DNA of 64,000 bases from Pseudomonadota bacterium (GCA_018896025.1 JAHIND010000017.1:248001-312000), one strand, 5' to 3'; numbered from the stretch's first letter, positions 53,468 to 62,945 are shown. Notes: a model not told the origin generated them from the sequence alone. Made by a program: numbers and translations.

Positions 53468-54408
53468 GCCCGGTCCTCCCAGGCGGCCAGGCGGGGAGCC
53501 AGGTCGCGGGACAGGGCGTCGATGTGGCGGGCGGCCATGCGGTCCCGGTTGAAGCAATAGCGGTGCTTGATCAGGTAGTAGATGATGCCCCGCATGTGGC
53601 TCATGGACAGCATCGACAGGGGCCGCTGGTGGGTTATCTGACGGGTGTGGTGCATCACCTGTAAGTACGGGTAGTACACCACCGCCCGCCCCGCTTTCCA
53701 GCAGCGCAGGCACCAGTCCACGTCCTCGGGCGAGTAAAAGATGCGCTCGTCCAGGGGGCCCACCAAGTCGAAAAGTTCGCGCCGGAAAAACCAGCAGCAG
53801 CTTATGGCCGTGTGCACCGGGCGGGGCCGCTCAAAGGGAAAATTGGGGTACCAGTCGGTGTTGCGTTTGGAGCCGCGGCGCATGATGCCCGGCAGCTTGC
53901 GCAGCTTGTCGCTCAGGGTGGGCAGCATCTTCACCGAATTGTAAACCTGCCCACGGGGGGTGAGGATGCGCGGCGCGGCGATGCCCACCTCGGGAAAGGC
54001 CTCCAGAAAGTTGACCACCTTGCCCAGCCCGTTTTGCAGCAATTCGGCGTCGGAATCCATCACGCATATCACCCGGCCCCGAGCCTGCTTGAGAGCCAGG
54101 TTGCGCGGCATGGTGGTGCCGTGGTTGCGGGGCAAGGTGAGCACGCACATGCGCGGCCCCAACGCTTGGCTATAGGCCTTCAACAACTCGGCGGTGTGGT
54201 CCCGCGAGCCGTTGTTCACCACCCTAATTTCCCAATCCATGCCCGCTTCGGCGGCCCTGAGCGCGGCGGAATTGATGGCGGCGGGAAGCCGCCCGGCATC
54301 GTTATAGGAAATTATTATAAAGCTAATGTCTCGGGAAGTGCCCAGCGGCGCCTGCAGGGAGCAGCCACTTGATGAAAGGACTTTTTTGTTGGATAATTGT
54401 TTAATCAA
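53464..54408 (-). CDS. Family 2 glycosyltransferase
   Basis: The 314-residue protein has the GT-A features DISFIIISYNDAGRLPAAIN, IRVVNNGSRDHTAELL and VICVMDSDAELLQNGLGKVV with the DSD metal motif. It also has the TAISCCWFFRRELFDLVGPL and YSPEDVDWCLRCWKAGRAVV acceptor region, which is typical of rhamnosyl-transferase-like GT2 enzymes. It transfers a sugar from a nucleotide donor to a lipid-linked acceptor; donor unknown. The low-GC start region differs from the rest of the gene, so the first 25 codons are less certain. Confidence 0.9.
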   Translation of the reverse strand: MIKQLSNKKVLSSSGCSLQAPLGTSRDISFIIISYNDAGRLPAAINSAALRAAEAGMDWEIRVVNNGSRDHTAELLKAYSQALGPRMCVLTLPRNHGTTMPRNLALKQARGRVICVMDSDAELLQNGLGKVVNFLEAFPEVGIAAPRILTPRGQVYNSVKMLPTLSDKLRKLPGIMRRGSKRNTDWYPNFPFERPRPVHTAISCCWFFRRELFDLVGPLDERIFYSPEDVDWCLRCWKAGRAVVYYPYLQVMHHTRQITHQRPLSMLSMSHMRGIIYYLIKHRYCFNRDRMAARHIDALSRDLAPRLAAWEDRA

Positions 54409-54500
54409 TTCTTTACAATTTCCTATTTTGACCGGCTAATATCAACAATATATCCAACCCTCGCAGTAAGCCTTTGCACATCCGGCATAAGGATAAATTG

Positions 54501-55688
54501 ATGCGTAACACGCCAGAAGCAGTCATTTTACCACCTCCTCGCGTGTTGGCTTTCACCAATCAATTTCCTAATCTATTGTATCCCGATTGGGCTCCCTTTA
54601 ACAAACAACAGTTATCAGAACTGGCCAAGCTTTGTCCTCTGTCCTTGGTGGCTCCGGTGCCCTGGCCGGAGATGCTGGGGGCCCGCCGCCTGAGCCTGCC
54701 GCCCCAAAAGCGGCCCTTCCCGGTGCGCTGGCCGGTGTTTTGGTTCATTCCCCGCCTGGGTTTCGCCACCCACGGCCGCAGCCTTTTTTATTCCTGCTGG
54801 CCCGCCCTCAGCGCCGCCGCCCGGGAGCACCACCCCCAGGTGCTACTGGCCACCTGGCTCTATCCCCTGGGCCAGGCCGCCCTCATGGCCGCCAAGCGTC
54901 TGGGCCTGCCCCTGGTCATCAAGGTGCACGGCAGCGACCTCTTGGTGCACAAGAACAAGCCCGCCATTTTGCCCATCCTGCGCCAGGTGCTCGGCGAAGC
55001 AGCGGCGGTGATCGCGGTGAGCCCCAATCTGGCCCAAGAGGCCCAGGCCCAGGGCGCGGACCCGGACAAGATATTCCTGGTGCCCAACGGGGTGGACCAG
55101 GAGCTTTTCGCTCCCCAGGATCAACAGGCCACCCGCGAGAGGCTGGGCTTGGCCCTGGACGGCCCCCTGGCCTTGTTCGTGGGCCGCCTGGTGCCGGGCA
55201 AGGGCCTGGAGATGTGCCTGGACGCCCTGGCAGCCTTGCCTAAGGCCCGCCTGCTGGTGGTGGGCGACGGCCCCCTACGCTCCGCCCTGGAGGCCCAGGC
55301 CCAGCGCCTGAGCCTGGGCGGGCGGGTGATCTGGGCCGGGCCCCAACCCCACGGCGACATACCCAACTACCTGGCCGCCGCCGACGTGCTGGTGTTGCCC
55401 AGCATGTCCGAGGGCGAGCCCAACGTCATCCTGGAAGCCCTTAGCTGCGGCAGGCCGGTGGTGGCCTCGCTGGTGGGCAACATCGCGGGCATGGTGGAGC
55501 ACGGAAGCGAGGGCCTGCTCTTTCCGGCTGGCGACCAGGCGCTTTTTGTGGAATATCTGGGTGAGGCCCTGGCGCGCCCCTGGGACCCGCAAACCCTGCG
55601 TCAAAGCGTGGCCGGGCGAAGTTGGGCCGGAGGGGCCGCCAAAATTCTCAAGGTGCTGGCCGGGGCCGGCGGGAATAAACTCGATTGA
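54501..55688 (+). CDS. Family 4 glycosyltransferase
   Basis: The 395-residue protein is a GT-B enzyme with an N-terminal acceptor domain (PRVLAFTNQFPNLLYPDWAP). The C-terminal GT4 donor domain carries LALFVGRLVPGKGLEMCLDA, LVVGDGPLRSALEAQAQRL and the E-X7-E motif in SMSEGEPNVILEALSCGRPV. The ATG at 54501 has AAGGA eight bases upstream; a TTG 27 bases earlier is poorer. The gene is the first of three glycosyltransferases that overlap by a base or more, probably one operon extending polysaccharide repeat units. Confidence 0.92.
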   Translation: MRNTPEAVILPPPRVLAFTNQFPNLLYPDWAPFNKQQLSELAKLCPLSLVAPVPWPEMLGARRLSLPPQKRPFPVRWPVFWFIPRLGFATHGRSLFYSCWPALSAAAREHHPQVLLATWLYPLGQAALMAAKRLGLPLVIKVHGSDLLVHKNKPAILPILRQVLGEAAAVIAVSPNLAQEAQAQGADPDKIFLVPNGVDQELFAPQDQQATRERLGLALDGPLALFVGRLVPGKGLEMCLDALAALPKARLLVVGDGPLRSALEAQAQRLSLGGRVIWAGPQPHGDIPNYLAAADVLVLPSMSEGEPNVILEALSCGRPVVASLVGNIAGMVEHGSEGLLFPAGDQALFVEYLGEALARPWDPQTLRQSVAGRSWAGGAAKILKVLAGAGGNKLD

Positions 55689-56926
55689 TGAAACAGGTCC
55701 TTTTTCTAACCTATCTCTTCCCTCCGGCCGCCGGGGCGGGGGTGCACCGGCCCCTGAGCTTCGTGCGCCACCTTCCCGCCTTCGGCTGGCAGCCCCAGGT
55801 GCTCACCGCCTGGCGTCCCTCGGCCATCGCCTTTGACCCCGCCCTGGCCGGGCGCGTGCCGCCCGAGGCGCGGGTGACCCGTTTGCTCAACATAGAGCCG
55901 CGCCTCACCGAGATGGCCGCCTCGCGGGTGTCGGGCAAAAACCTGCGCCATCTGCTGGCCAAGCTGCTGGTGCCCGACCGCCACGTGCTGTGGTTGGCCA
56001 CCGCCCTGCCCCAGCTCGCGTCCCTGGCCGCCCGCAGCAAGGCCCGCGTCATTGTGGCCAGCGCCCCGCCCTTCACCACCTTCGTCCTGGGCTACCTGCT
56101 GGCCAGGCTCACCGGCCTTCCTCTGGTGCTGGACTTCCGCGACGTGTGGAGCGGCCTGTACGCCAGCGGCTACGACCCGGCCCAGGTCAGCCATTTCCGC
56201 AAGCGGGTGGTGCTGGATCTGGAGAGGCTTTTGGTGCGGCGGGCCACTGCCGTGACCACGGCCAGTTTTTTGCACGGCAAGGATCTGGCCCGTCTGCACG
56301 GCGACCCGGGCGACAAGTACTACTGGCTGCCCAACGGGTTCGACGAAGCGGACTTCGCCGCCGCCCCGCCTCGGCCACCGCTGGCCCCCGGACAAAAGAT
56401 CACCCTGCTCTACACCGGCACCATCTTCGAGATGACCACCCTCAGCCACCTTTGGGCGGCCATGGCCTTGCTGAGTGAGCAAGAGCGTTCCTGCTTCCGG
56501 GTGAAGCTGATGGGCAAGGCGGCCACCGGCGAGGTGCTGGACCCTGGGCTGCCCGGTCTGGAAGTGGTGGTCCAGGGCTACCAGCCCCACGCCCAGGTGG
56601 TGCGGGAGATGACTCAGGCCTCGGTGCTCCTGCTCACCCTGGAGCCCATGCCCAACAGCCAGCAGGTGATCCCCAGCAAGCTCTACGAATACCTGGCCGC
56701 CCGCAGCCACATCCTGGCCCTGGTGCCGCCGGGCGAGGCGGCCATGATCGTGGAGCAGAACCGGGCGGGCACCGTGGTGCAGCCTCGGGATCACGAGGCC
56801 ATCGCCCAGGTGCTTCGGGACTGGGCCAAGCAGCCGCCATCGCCCTGCCCAGGCAGCATGCGCCATTTCAGCCGCCGCGCCCAGACCGCCTATCTGGCGG
56901 AGATATTGGACCGTCATGCCGTTTGA
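55688..56926 (+). CDS. Family 4 glycosyltransferase (WbuB-like)
   Basis: The 412-residue protein begins MKQVLFLTYLFPPAAGAGVH, a typical GT4 start, with a GLPLVLDFRDVWSGL acceptor-domain motif and a C-terminal ITLLYTGTIFEMTTLSHLW donor domain. In place of a clear E-X7-E motif it has SKLYEYLAARSHILALVPPG, the usual form in WbuB-like enzymes. The ATG overlaps the previous stop (TGATG) and the gene overlaps the next by 11 bases, so translation is coupled. Donor sugar unknown. Confidence 0.88.
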   Translation: MKQVLFLTYLFPPAAGAGVHRPLSFVRHLPAFGWQPQVLTAWRPSAIAFDPALAGRVPPEARVTRLLNIEPRLTEMAASRVSGKNLRHLLAKLLVPDRHVLWLATALPQLASLAARSKARVIVASAPPFTTFVLGYLLARLTGLPLVLDFRDVWSGLYASGYDPAQVSHFRKRVVLDLERLLVRRATAVTTASFLHGKDLARLHGDPGDKYYWLPNGFDEADFAAAPPRPPLAPGQKITLLYTGTIFEMTTLSHLWAAMALLSEQERSCFRVKLMGKAATGEVLDPGLPGLEVVVQGYQPHAQVVREMTQASVLLLTLEPMPNSQQVIPSKLYEYLAARSHILALVPPGEAAMIVEQNRAGTVVQPRDHEAIAQVLRDWAKQPPSPCPGSMRHFSRRAQTAYLAEILDRHAV

Positions 56927-58145
56927 GGCCCATAGGCAAAGCTACCTGGCCGTCTCCATGTTCTACCCGCCGTCGGCCGAGACCAGGGCGGTGATGGTGA
57001 GCCGCTTGCTGGCCGCCCTGCCCCAGGAGTGGCTCATCGCCCACGGGGCCTCGCTCTATTTCCGCCAAGACCCCAGCACCGCGCCCGGCCCCCAGGCCGG
57101 ACCGCGCGAGTTTTTCCCCCTGCCCGCGCCGGGCCACGCGCCCCTGGCCGCCCGCCTGGCCAAGCGGGGCGTGCCCTTGGTGCAGCAGCGCCCGGACCGC
57201 TACCGGGCCTGGATACAGCCCGCCTCCAGGGCCATCACCGCCTGGCTGGTCGCGCGGCCCCGGCCGCCACGGGCCGTCCTGGGGATCGGCCAGCCCTGGA
57301 GCAGCCTGATGACCGCCGCCCAGGTGAGCCGCAACACCGGCCTGCCCCTGCTGGCCTATTTCAGCGACCCCTGGTACGACAACCTGGGCCTGAACCACCT
57401 CCCCGATCCCCTGAGCCGAGCCCTGCACCGCCGCTGGGAGGCCCAGGTGGTGGAGCAGGCGGCCAAGGTGATGTTCCCCTGCCAGGACCTGGCCGACCTG
57501 GTCATGGCCAAGTATCCCGAAAAGCAGCGGGCCAAGGCGCGCATCATCCCTCACAGCTTCGACTCCGCCCGCTACCCGGCTTTCGCGCCCGACCCCCAGG
57601 GAATCAAGCACGTGCGCTTTTTGGGCAGCTTCTATCAGAAGCTAACCCCCCTGCCCTTTTTGCGGGGCCTGGCTCGCGCCCTGGAGATCGCCCCCAACGC
57701 CTTCGAACAGGTCCGCTTCCAGTTCATCGGCCCGGACTCGGTCTATTTCCAAGACGCGCCCGAGCTGGCCGCCCTGCCATCGGGCCTGGTCTCCTTTTTG
57801 CCGCCGGTGGCCTATCAGGAGAGCCTGGACCTGATGGCCGCCTCCCACGCCCTGCTGGTCATCGACCCGGAGATACCCACCTGCCCCCTGCTGCTCTCCA
57901 AGCTGGTGGACTACCTGGGCGCGAACCGTCCTCTGTGCGGCGTGGTCACCCAAGGCCACACCCAGCGCCTGCTAACCGAGCTGGGCGGCTGGAGCGCTTC
58001 TTACCAGAACCCCCAGGCCATCGCCGAGATGCTGGTGCGGGTGGCGGCGGCACCCTCCGAGCCGGTGCCGCTCGACCAAACGGTGCGCGCCGCCTACGCG
58101 GTGCGGGAAGTGGCCACGCGCTTCCAGGCCATCCTGGACGAGTGA
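56916..58145 (+). CDS. GT4-like glycosyltransferase, divergent
   Basis: The 409-residue protein has GT-B character: MFYPPSAETRAVMVSRLLAA near the N-terminus, LLAYFSDPWYDNLGLNHLPD in the middle and a donor-type region around HVRFLGSFYQKLTPLPFL and LLLSKLVDYLGANRPLCGVV. It is more distant from standard GT4 enzymes and lacks a clear E-X7-E motif. It is the third and last gene of the glycosyltransferase operon. A 60-bp gap separates it from the convergent GGDEF-TPR gene. Confidence 0.78.
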   Translation: MPFEAHRQSYLAVSMFYPPSAETRAVMVSRLLAALPQEWLIAHGASLYFRQDPSTAPGPQAGPREFFPLPAPGHAPLAARLAKRGVPLVQQRPDRYRAWIQPASRAITAWLVARPRPPRAVLGIGQPWSSLMTAAQVSRNTGLPLLAYFSDPWYDNLGLNHLPDPLSRALHRRWEAQVVEQAAKVMFPCQDLADLVMAKYPEKQRAKARIIPHSFDSARYPAFAPDPQGIKHVRFLGSFYQKLTPLPFLRGLARALEIAPNAFEQVRFQFIGPDSVYFQDAPELAALPSGLVSFLPPVAYQESLDLMAASHALLVIDPEIPTCPLLLSKLVDYLGANRPLCGVVTQGHTQRLLTELGGWSASYQNPQAIAEMLVRVAAAPSEPVPLDQTVRAAYAVREVATRFQAILDE

Positions 58146-58205
58146 GCCCGGCCCCAGCGGCCTTTCAAAATTTTCAACGGAATCGGGTGATGGAAACGGC
58201 GCGGT

Positions 58206-60635
58206 TTAGTCCGCCAACTGTTCCTCGGCCTGGGCGGCCAGCTCCCGCAGGCGCTGGTCCTGGGGATGGCGGCCCAAGGCGTCGCCCAGCATATCCAGGG
58301 CCTGCTGGGTCCGGCCCAGCTTCATGAGCGCCCGTGCGGCGATGAGCATGTGCTGGGCCGCGCCCGGCTCCTGCTGTAAGGCGCGCCGGGCCAGGGACAG
58401 AGCGATGTCGGTGTTGGCCCCCCGCTCCAGATAGAGCCCGGCCAAGCCGCTCAGGGCGGCGGCGTCGCGGGGGGTGTGCTTGATGGCCTCCTTGAAGGCG
58501 GCCTCGGCCTCGCCACCCTGCCCGGCGGCGGCCAGAACCTGGCCCAGGCGGCAGTGCACCGCCTTTTTGCACTCCGGCTGGGCGGCGGCCCTTTGCAAAT
58601 AGTCCAAGGCCCGGTTGGTCTGCCCCCGGTTCTGGGACAGGCAGCCAAGCTGGAACAGGGTATCGGCGTGCTCGGGCTCCAGCTCCAGGCTTTGCTCCAA
58701 ACAGGCCTGGGCCTCTTGGCGCTCCCCCGTCCTGAGCAGGGCCAGGCCCAGGTTGTAGTGGGCCATGTAGTCCTGGGGAGCCACTTCCCGCGCCCGGCGG
58801 AAGCACTCCGCCGCCTGCTCCATCTGGCCCAGGCGGCCGAGGCACACCCCCAGGGAGTTGAGCACGTTGCTCTCGTCGGCCTGGAGCAACAAGGCCTTTT
58901 CGTACTCGGCCACCGCCTCGGCCAGCCGCCCCTGGCTGTAGGAGGCGTCGCCGCTGATGTTCAGGCTCACCGCATCGCAGGCCACCACGCTGTAGGGCTC
59001 CAGGAAACCCGCGTGCACCAAAGCCTTGGCCGCGTCGGCCAGAGTCTCCAGTGTCTCGAAACCATCCCTGGGATGGGCGGCCACCCCGGCCCGCACCGGA
59101 CGCCCGCCCTGCTCGCGCATCTTTTCCAGGGTAGCCTGGGCCGCTTCCAGGGCGCCTTCCCAGGAGGCCCCAGGCAGCAGCACGGCCAGGGCCTCGGGGG
59201 AGTAGCGGCCCAGCAGGGCCTCAGGCCCGAAGGCGTCCCGGGCCGCGTCGGTGAGCCCGGCCAGCAGGGACTCGGCCCCCAGGCGGCCGGTGACCTCGGC
59301 CACGCTCTCCAAATCCTCCACCCCAAGCACCACGGCGGCCAGGGGCTCCCCGGCGGCGCACAGAGCCGCGTAGGCGGCCATGAGCGAGCGGCGCTCCAGG
59401 GCTCCGGTGGCTTGCTCCAGGGTAACCGCCACCTCGCCGCCGGGTAGGCAGAGGCTCTGGCGGCGTCCCGGCTCCTCTGCGGAGGCCTCCTGGGGAGGCA
59501 GGCGGTGCAACACGTCGCCGGGGCGCAGGGGGCTGGCCGGGCGGGCCAAGCGCACCACCTCGGCCAGGGACTCCTCGGCCCCCAGCTTGCTCACCGCCAC
59601 CTCGGCCTTGGTCTCCTCCTGGGGCCGCCCCGGTTCGCGCACCGCCAGGCGGTCGCCCTCGGTGAGGCCGTGCACCCGGCCCAGATTGATCAGCACCCGG
59701 TCCAGAGGCATTACCTCCTGCACCCGTCCGGCCTTGTCCGCGATCTCCTGGAAGAAAAGCAGCTCTTCCAGGCCCACCCGCTCGGCGGCGAACAGGGCCC
59801 GCCCGGCGCGCAGCTTGAGCAAGGCGGCGGTGTCGCCGGCCGGTCCCGCGCCCCGGTGGCCCAGATGGGCCGCGCCCAGGCTGAGGCTCACCGGCCAGGG
59901 ATCGCGCTCCGCCCCCTTGAGGTGCAGCCGGGAGGCCAGGCTTTGCAGGGTTTCCGCCGCCCGCCGGGCCTGGTCGGCCGAGCCGGGCAGCAGGATGAAA
60001 AAGGTCTGTCCCACCCTGGCCAAAACCGAGGCCTGGGGAGCCGCCTCGCCGATGATCCGGGCCAACTCCTTGAGCACCTGGTCGCTAAGGTTGCGGCCGT
60101 GGCGCTCCTGCCAACCGGCCAAGCCTCGTGGCCGCAGAGCCAGCAGGGTCAGGCCCTCGCCGTGGTTTTCCGCGTCCAGGGCCAGGCGGCCGGTGGGCGG
60201 GGCCTCGGTGAGGCGGGCGGCAGCCGAAGTCAGGGCCTCGTCCAGGGCGGATTCATTGCCCAGGCCGGTCAGGGCGTCGGTCTGGGCGGTCAGCCGGGAG
60301 CGCACCAGGGTGAGGGTGGTCTCCACCAGGGCGGACAGGAAGGGCCGCACCTGGTCGGGTAGCTGCTCCTCGCTCACTCCGTGGGCCGACAACAGCCCCA
60401 GGGGCCTGAGGCCGTCCAGCAGGGGTATGAGCAGGCGGCTGCCGCCGCGGTCCAGCACCGCCCGGCCGTTTTTGAGGGCGCTCTGCAATAGCTCCTGGTT
60501 GGGTTCGCCGGGGCCGGGCGGGGAGAGCAGGTCTATGCGGGCGCAGCCCAGGGCCTTGCGAAAGGGAGGCTTAAGTATTTCCTGGCAACGGGTCAGGTCG
60601 TGGTAGCTGAGCTGGTGGCGGTTGGTGGGCGTCAA
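58206..60635 (-). CDS. Tandem degenerate GGDEF protein with C-terminal TPR repeats
   Basis: The 809-residue protein has a GAF-like N-terminus (about 1-115) and a first GGDEF-like domain (about 115-285: TDALTGLGNESALDEAL, with RVGQTFF at 207-213 in place of GGDEF). A linker with RVHGLTEGDRLAV (320-332) follows, then a second GGDEF-like domain (about 400-555, GRYSPEA at 476-482). TPR repeats fill about 565-800, for example SGDASYSQGRLAEAVAEYEK. Neither domain has an intact signature, so cyclase activity is unlikely. It begins 10 bases after selA, suggesting co-transcription. There is no membrane segment. Confidence 0.88.
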   Translation of the reverse strand: MTPTNRHQLSYHDLTRCQEILKPPFRKALGCARIDLLSPPGPGEPNQELLQSALKNGRAVLDRGGSRLLIPLLDGLRPLGLLSAHGVSEEQLPDQVRPFLSALVETTLTLVRSRLTAQTDALTGLGNESALDEALTSAAARLTEAPPTGRLALDAENHGEGLTLLALRPRGLAGWQERHGRNLSDQVLKELARIIGEAAPQASVLARVGQTFFILLPGSADQARRAAETLQSLASRLHLKGAERDPWPVSLSLGAAHLGHRGAGPAGDTAALLKLRAGRALFAAERVGLEELLFFQEIADKAGRVQEVMPLDRVLINLGRVHGLTEGDRLAVREPGRPQEETKAEVAVSKLGAEESLAEVVRLARPASPLRPGDVLHRLPPQEASAEEPGRRQSLCLPGGEVAVTLEQATGALERRSLMAAYAALCAAGEPLAAVVLGVEDLESVAEVTGRLGAESLLAGLTDAARDAFGPEALLGRYSPEALAVLLPGASWEGALEAAQATLEKMREQGGRPVRAGVAAHPRDGFETLETLADAAKALVHAGFLEPYSVVACDAVSLNISGDASYSQGRLAEAVAEYEKALLLQADESNVLNSLGVCLGRLGQMEQAAECFRRAREVAPQDYMAHYNLGLALLRTGERQEAQACLEQSLELEPEHADTLFQLGCLSQNRGQTNRALDYLQRAAAQPECKKAVHCRLGQVLAAAGQGGEAEAAFKEAIKHTPRDAAALSGLAGLYLERGANTDIALSLARRALQQEPGAAQHMLIAARALMKLGRTQQALDMLGDALGRHPQDQRLRELAAQAEEQLAD

Positions 60636-60645
60636 GGGCTGGGCC

Positions 60646-62046
60646 TCAGGCGGCCAAGGCGGCCAGGGCCTTGACGATGACCGCCGCGTCGTCGGCCACC
60701 AGGGTGCGCAAGTCCATGAGCAAATGCCCGTCCTCCAGGCGGCAGATCACCGGCGGATCGCCCGCCCGCAGGGCCTGCTCCAGGCGGGTGGGGCTGATGC
60801 CCTTGATGGCCACCCGCAGCAAGCGGGTGCGGGGCGCGGCCAGGGGCATGGCCCCGCCGCCCACCCGGCTGACGCCCTCGGTGGTGGAGACCTCCAGCCG
60901 CTCCAGGCCCAGGCCCTTGAGGCGGGAGGCCAGGCGGTTGGCCCGCTCGCGCAGGCGCGCATAAGGCGCGGTGATCATGGCCAGGGTGGGAATCTCGGCC
61001 AGGGCCTTTTCCGGCTCGCGGTAAAGCTCCAGGGTGGCTTCCAAAGCCCCCAGGGTCAGCTTGTCCACCCTAAGCGCCCGGTTGGTGGGGTTCTTGCGGC
61101 AGCGCTCCACGTACTCGGCCTTGCCCAGGATTATCCCGGCCTGGGGCCCGCCCAAAAGTTTGTCCCCGGAGAAGGTGACCAGATCGGCCCCGTCGGCCAG
61201 GGCCTCCTGCACCGTGGGCTCCTTGGGCAGTCCGAAGCGCGAGTAGTCCACTAGGCTGCCCGAGCCCAGGTCCTCCATCACCGGCAGGTGATAGCGGTCG
61301 CCCAGCTCACGCAGCTCTTTGAGCGGCACCTCCTCATGAAAACCCACCACCGCGAAGTTGCTGGTGTGCACTTTCAAGAGCAGGGCGGTGTTGGAGGTGA
61401 TGGCACCCTCGTAGTCGCGCAGATGGGTCTTGTTGGTGGCCCCCACCTCGCGCAGGATGGCCCCGGAGCGGGCCATTACGTCCGGAATGCGGAAGGAGCC
61501 GCCGATCTCCACCAGCTGGCCCCGGCTGACCACCACCTCGCGGCCCGCGGCCAGGGTTTGCAGGCTTAAGAGCACCGCGGCGGCATTGTTGTTCACCACC
61601 AGCGAGGCCTCGGCCCCGGTAAGCTCGCAGAGAATGCGGTCCACGTGCACGTAGCGGCTGCCCCGGGCCCCGGCGTCCAGGTCGTACTCCAGGTTGCTGT
61701 AGGTGCGGTTGATTTCGATGAGGCGCTCCAGGGCCCGGCGGGCCAGCAGCGAGCGCCCCAGGTTGGTGTGCACCACCACCCCGGTGGCGTTGACCACCCG
61801 CTTGAGGCTGGGCGCGGCCAGGCGGTGGGCCAGCCCGGCGGCGGCCTGGGCCACGGCTCCGGCGGCCAAGTCCTCGGGGGCGATCTCCTGGCCGTCCAGC
61901 AGGCGGGCGCGCAGCTCGTCCAGGGCCTGGCGCGCGGCGCTCAGGATCAGGGGGCGGGCGATCTCATGGCGCAAGTCCAGCAGAGCCGGGTGCTCCAACA
62001 GGTGGTCCACCTTGGGCAACCGCGCCAACTGCTTTTGATCCGCCAT
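60646..62046 (-). CDS. selA: L-seryl-tRNA(Sec) selenium transferase
   Basis: SelA converts Ser-tRNA(Sec) to Sec-tRNA(Sec) with PLP and selenophosphate. The 466-residue length is normal. It has an N-terminal helical domain, VVNATGVVVHTNLGRSLLAR near residue 85, EYDLDAGARGSRYVHVDRIL, and the PLP lysine in TFSGDKLLGGPQAGIILGKA (Lys296). The ATG at 62046 follows GAGGAGAG. The inverted-repeat element ends 15 bases upstream of the start. selB, selC and selD are not in the window. Its presence implies that selenoproteins are made. Confidence 0.97.
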   Translation of the reverse strand: MADQKQLARLPKVDHLLEHPALLDLRHEIARPLILSAARQALDELRARLLDGQEIAPEDLAAGAVAQAAAGLAHRLAAPSLKRVVNATGVVVHTNLGRSLLARRALERLIEINRTYSNLEYDLDAGARGSRYVHVDRILCELTGAEASLVVNNNAAAVLLSLQTLAAGREVVVSRGQLVEIGGSFRIPDVMARSGAILREVGATNKTHLRDYEGAITSNTALLLKVHTSNFAVVGFHEEVPLKELRELGDRYHLPVMEDLGSGSLVDYSRFGLPKEPTVQEALADGADLVTFSGDKLLGGPQAGIILGKAEYVERCRKNPTNRALRVDKLTLGALEATLELYREPEKALAEIPTLAMITAPYARLRERANRLASRLKGLGLERLEVSTTEGVSRVGGGAMPLAAPRTRLLRVAIKGISPTRLEQALRAGDPPVICRLEDGHLLMDLRTLVADDAAVIVKALAALAA

Positions 62047-62060
62047 GGGCTCTCCTCGCC

Positions 62061-62321
62061 TAACCCGCGTATTTCATGAGGGCCATGCGTCCGGCTTCGC
62101 CAGTCAACGGCATACGGCGTTGCCGGCTGCGCTCAGGCCTTGACGTAGCTTCTGCTACGCCTGCGGCCCTCGCTTGCCGGTCGCCTTGTCTGCCGCTGGC
62201 TGACTGCGCCGGTGCTGGGTACAAACTGTACCTTGATAATGCGGATGCTTTTTGCATTACGGCCCTATGAATACTGGTTCGTGATCCAATGCCACCCAAC
62301 CCTCATGAAATATGCGGGCTA
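62061..62321. mobile_element. Miniature inverted-repeat element, copy B
   Basis: A 261-bp element is bounded by TAACCCGCGTATTTCATGAG (62061-62080) and its near-perfect inverse CTCATGAAATATGCGGGCTA (62302-62321), a 22-base terminal inverted repeat with few mismatches. Both ends carry TA, consistent with a TA target duplication as in mariner/IS630-type elements. The inside matches copy A in opposite orientation (GCCGGTCGCCTTGTCTGCC and CTACGCCTGCGGCCCTCGC). No transposase is encoded. It lies between the nudix stop and the selA ribosome site. Confidence 0.88.
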
Positions 62322-62338
62322 AAGGTCTTTTACTACTA

Positions 62339-62914
62339 TTACAAATCGCGGCCGGAGGCAAGAACCTGGCCCCGGTGCAGCCAGAAAAAGCTCAGCGCGG
62401 CGATGACGATGCAGTGGTCGATCTCCCCGGAAGCCACCATGGCTGGCAGATCGTCGATTTTCACGCGAAACACCTCGATGCTCTCGCCGTCCTCCAGGCG
62501 CGGTTCGCCGGGAAGCGAGTCCACCTTGGCCAGATAGGTGTGGCAGGTGTTGTCAAAAAGGGCCGGGTTGGGGTTCACCTTGCCCAGGAAGCTGACCTCC
62601 CTGGCGGTGTAGCCGGTTTCCTCTTCCAACTCCCGCACCGCGGCGTCAATGGGCTTTTCGCCCGGGTCCACCAGGCCGCCGGGAATCTCCACCGCCCAGT
62701 CCTCGGAGCCGTGGCGCCACTGCTTGATGAGCACCACCTCGCCTTCCGGGGTGATGGGCACGATGTTCACCCAATCGCTGGAATGCAGGGTGATGAAGGT
62801 GGCGGTGTGGCCGCCCAGGCGGCGCTGGCTCCGGGTCACGCTTAGCACCGGGTGCTCCAGCATGCTTTCGCTGCTGAGGATTTTCCAGCCGGACAAGATG
62901 TGCCTGCCTTTCAC
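62339..62914 (-). CDS. NUDIX hydrolase, ADP-ribose-pyrophosphatase type
   Basis: The 191-residue protein has the Nudix box GGLVDPGEKPIDAAVRELEE, continuing ETGY (the GX5EX7REUXEEXGU pattern). WAVEIPGGLV precedes the box and KVNPNPALFDNTCHTYLAK follows it, as in ADP-ribose or nucleotide-sugar pyrophosphatases. It probably cleans up nucleotide diphosphate compounds. The start is a GTG at 62914 with no strong ribosome site. yggT lies 31 bp upstream on the same strand, so co-transcription is possible. Confidence 0.92.
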   Translation of the reverse strand: MKGRHILSGWKILSSESMLEHPVLSVTRSQRRLGGHTATFITLHSSDWVNIVPITPEGEVVLIKQWRHGSEDWAVEIPGGLVDPGEKPIDAAVRELEEETGYTAREVSFLGKVNPNPALFDNTCHTYLAKVDSLPGEPRLEDGESIEVFRVKIDDLPAMVASGEIDHCIVIAALSFFWLHRGQVLASGRDL

Positions 62915-62945
62915 GGCGCCGGACGCGGCCGGGCGGCGGGCCGAG

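Noticed and set aside
62076..62270. 64-residue plus-strand ORF in copy B of the inverted-repeat element
   Set aside because: Same reason: it is repeat-derived and matches the ORF in copy A in sequence pattern.
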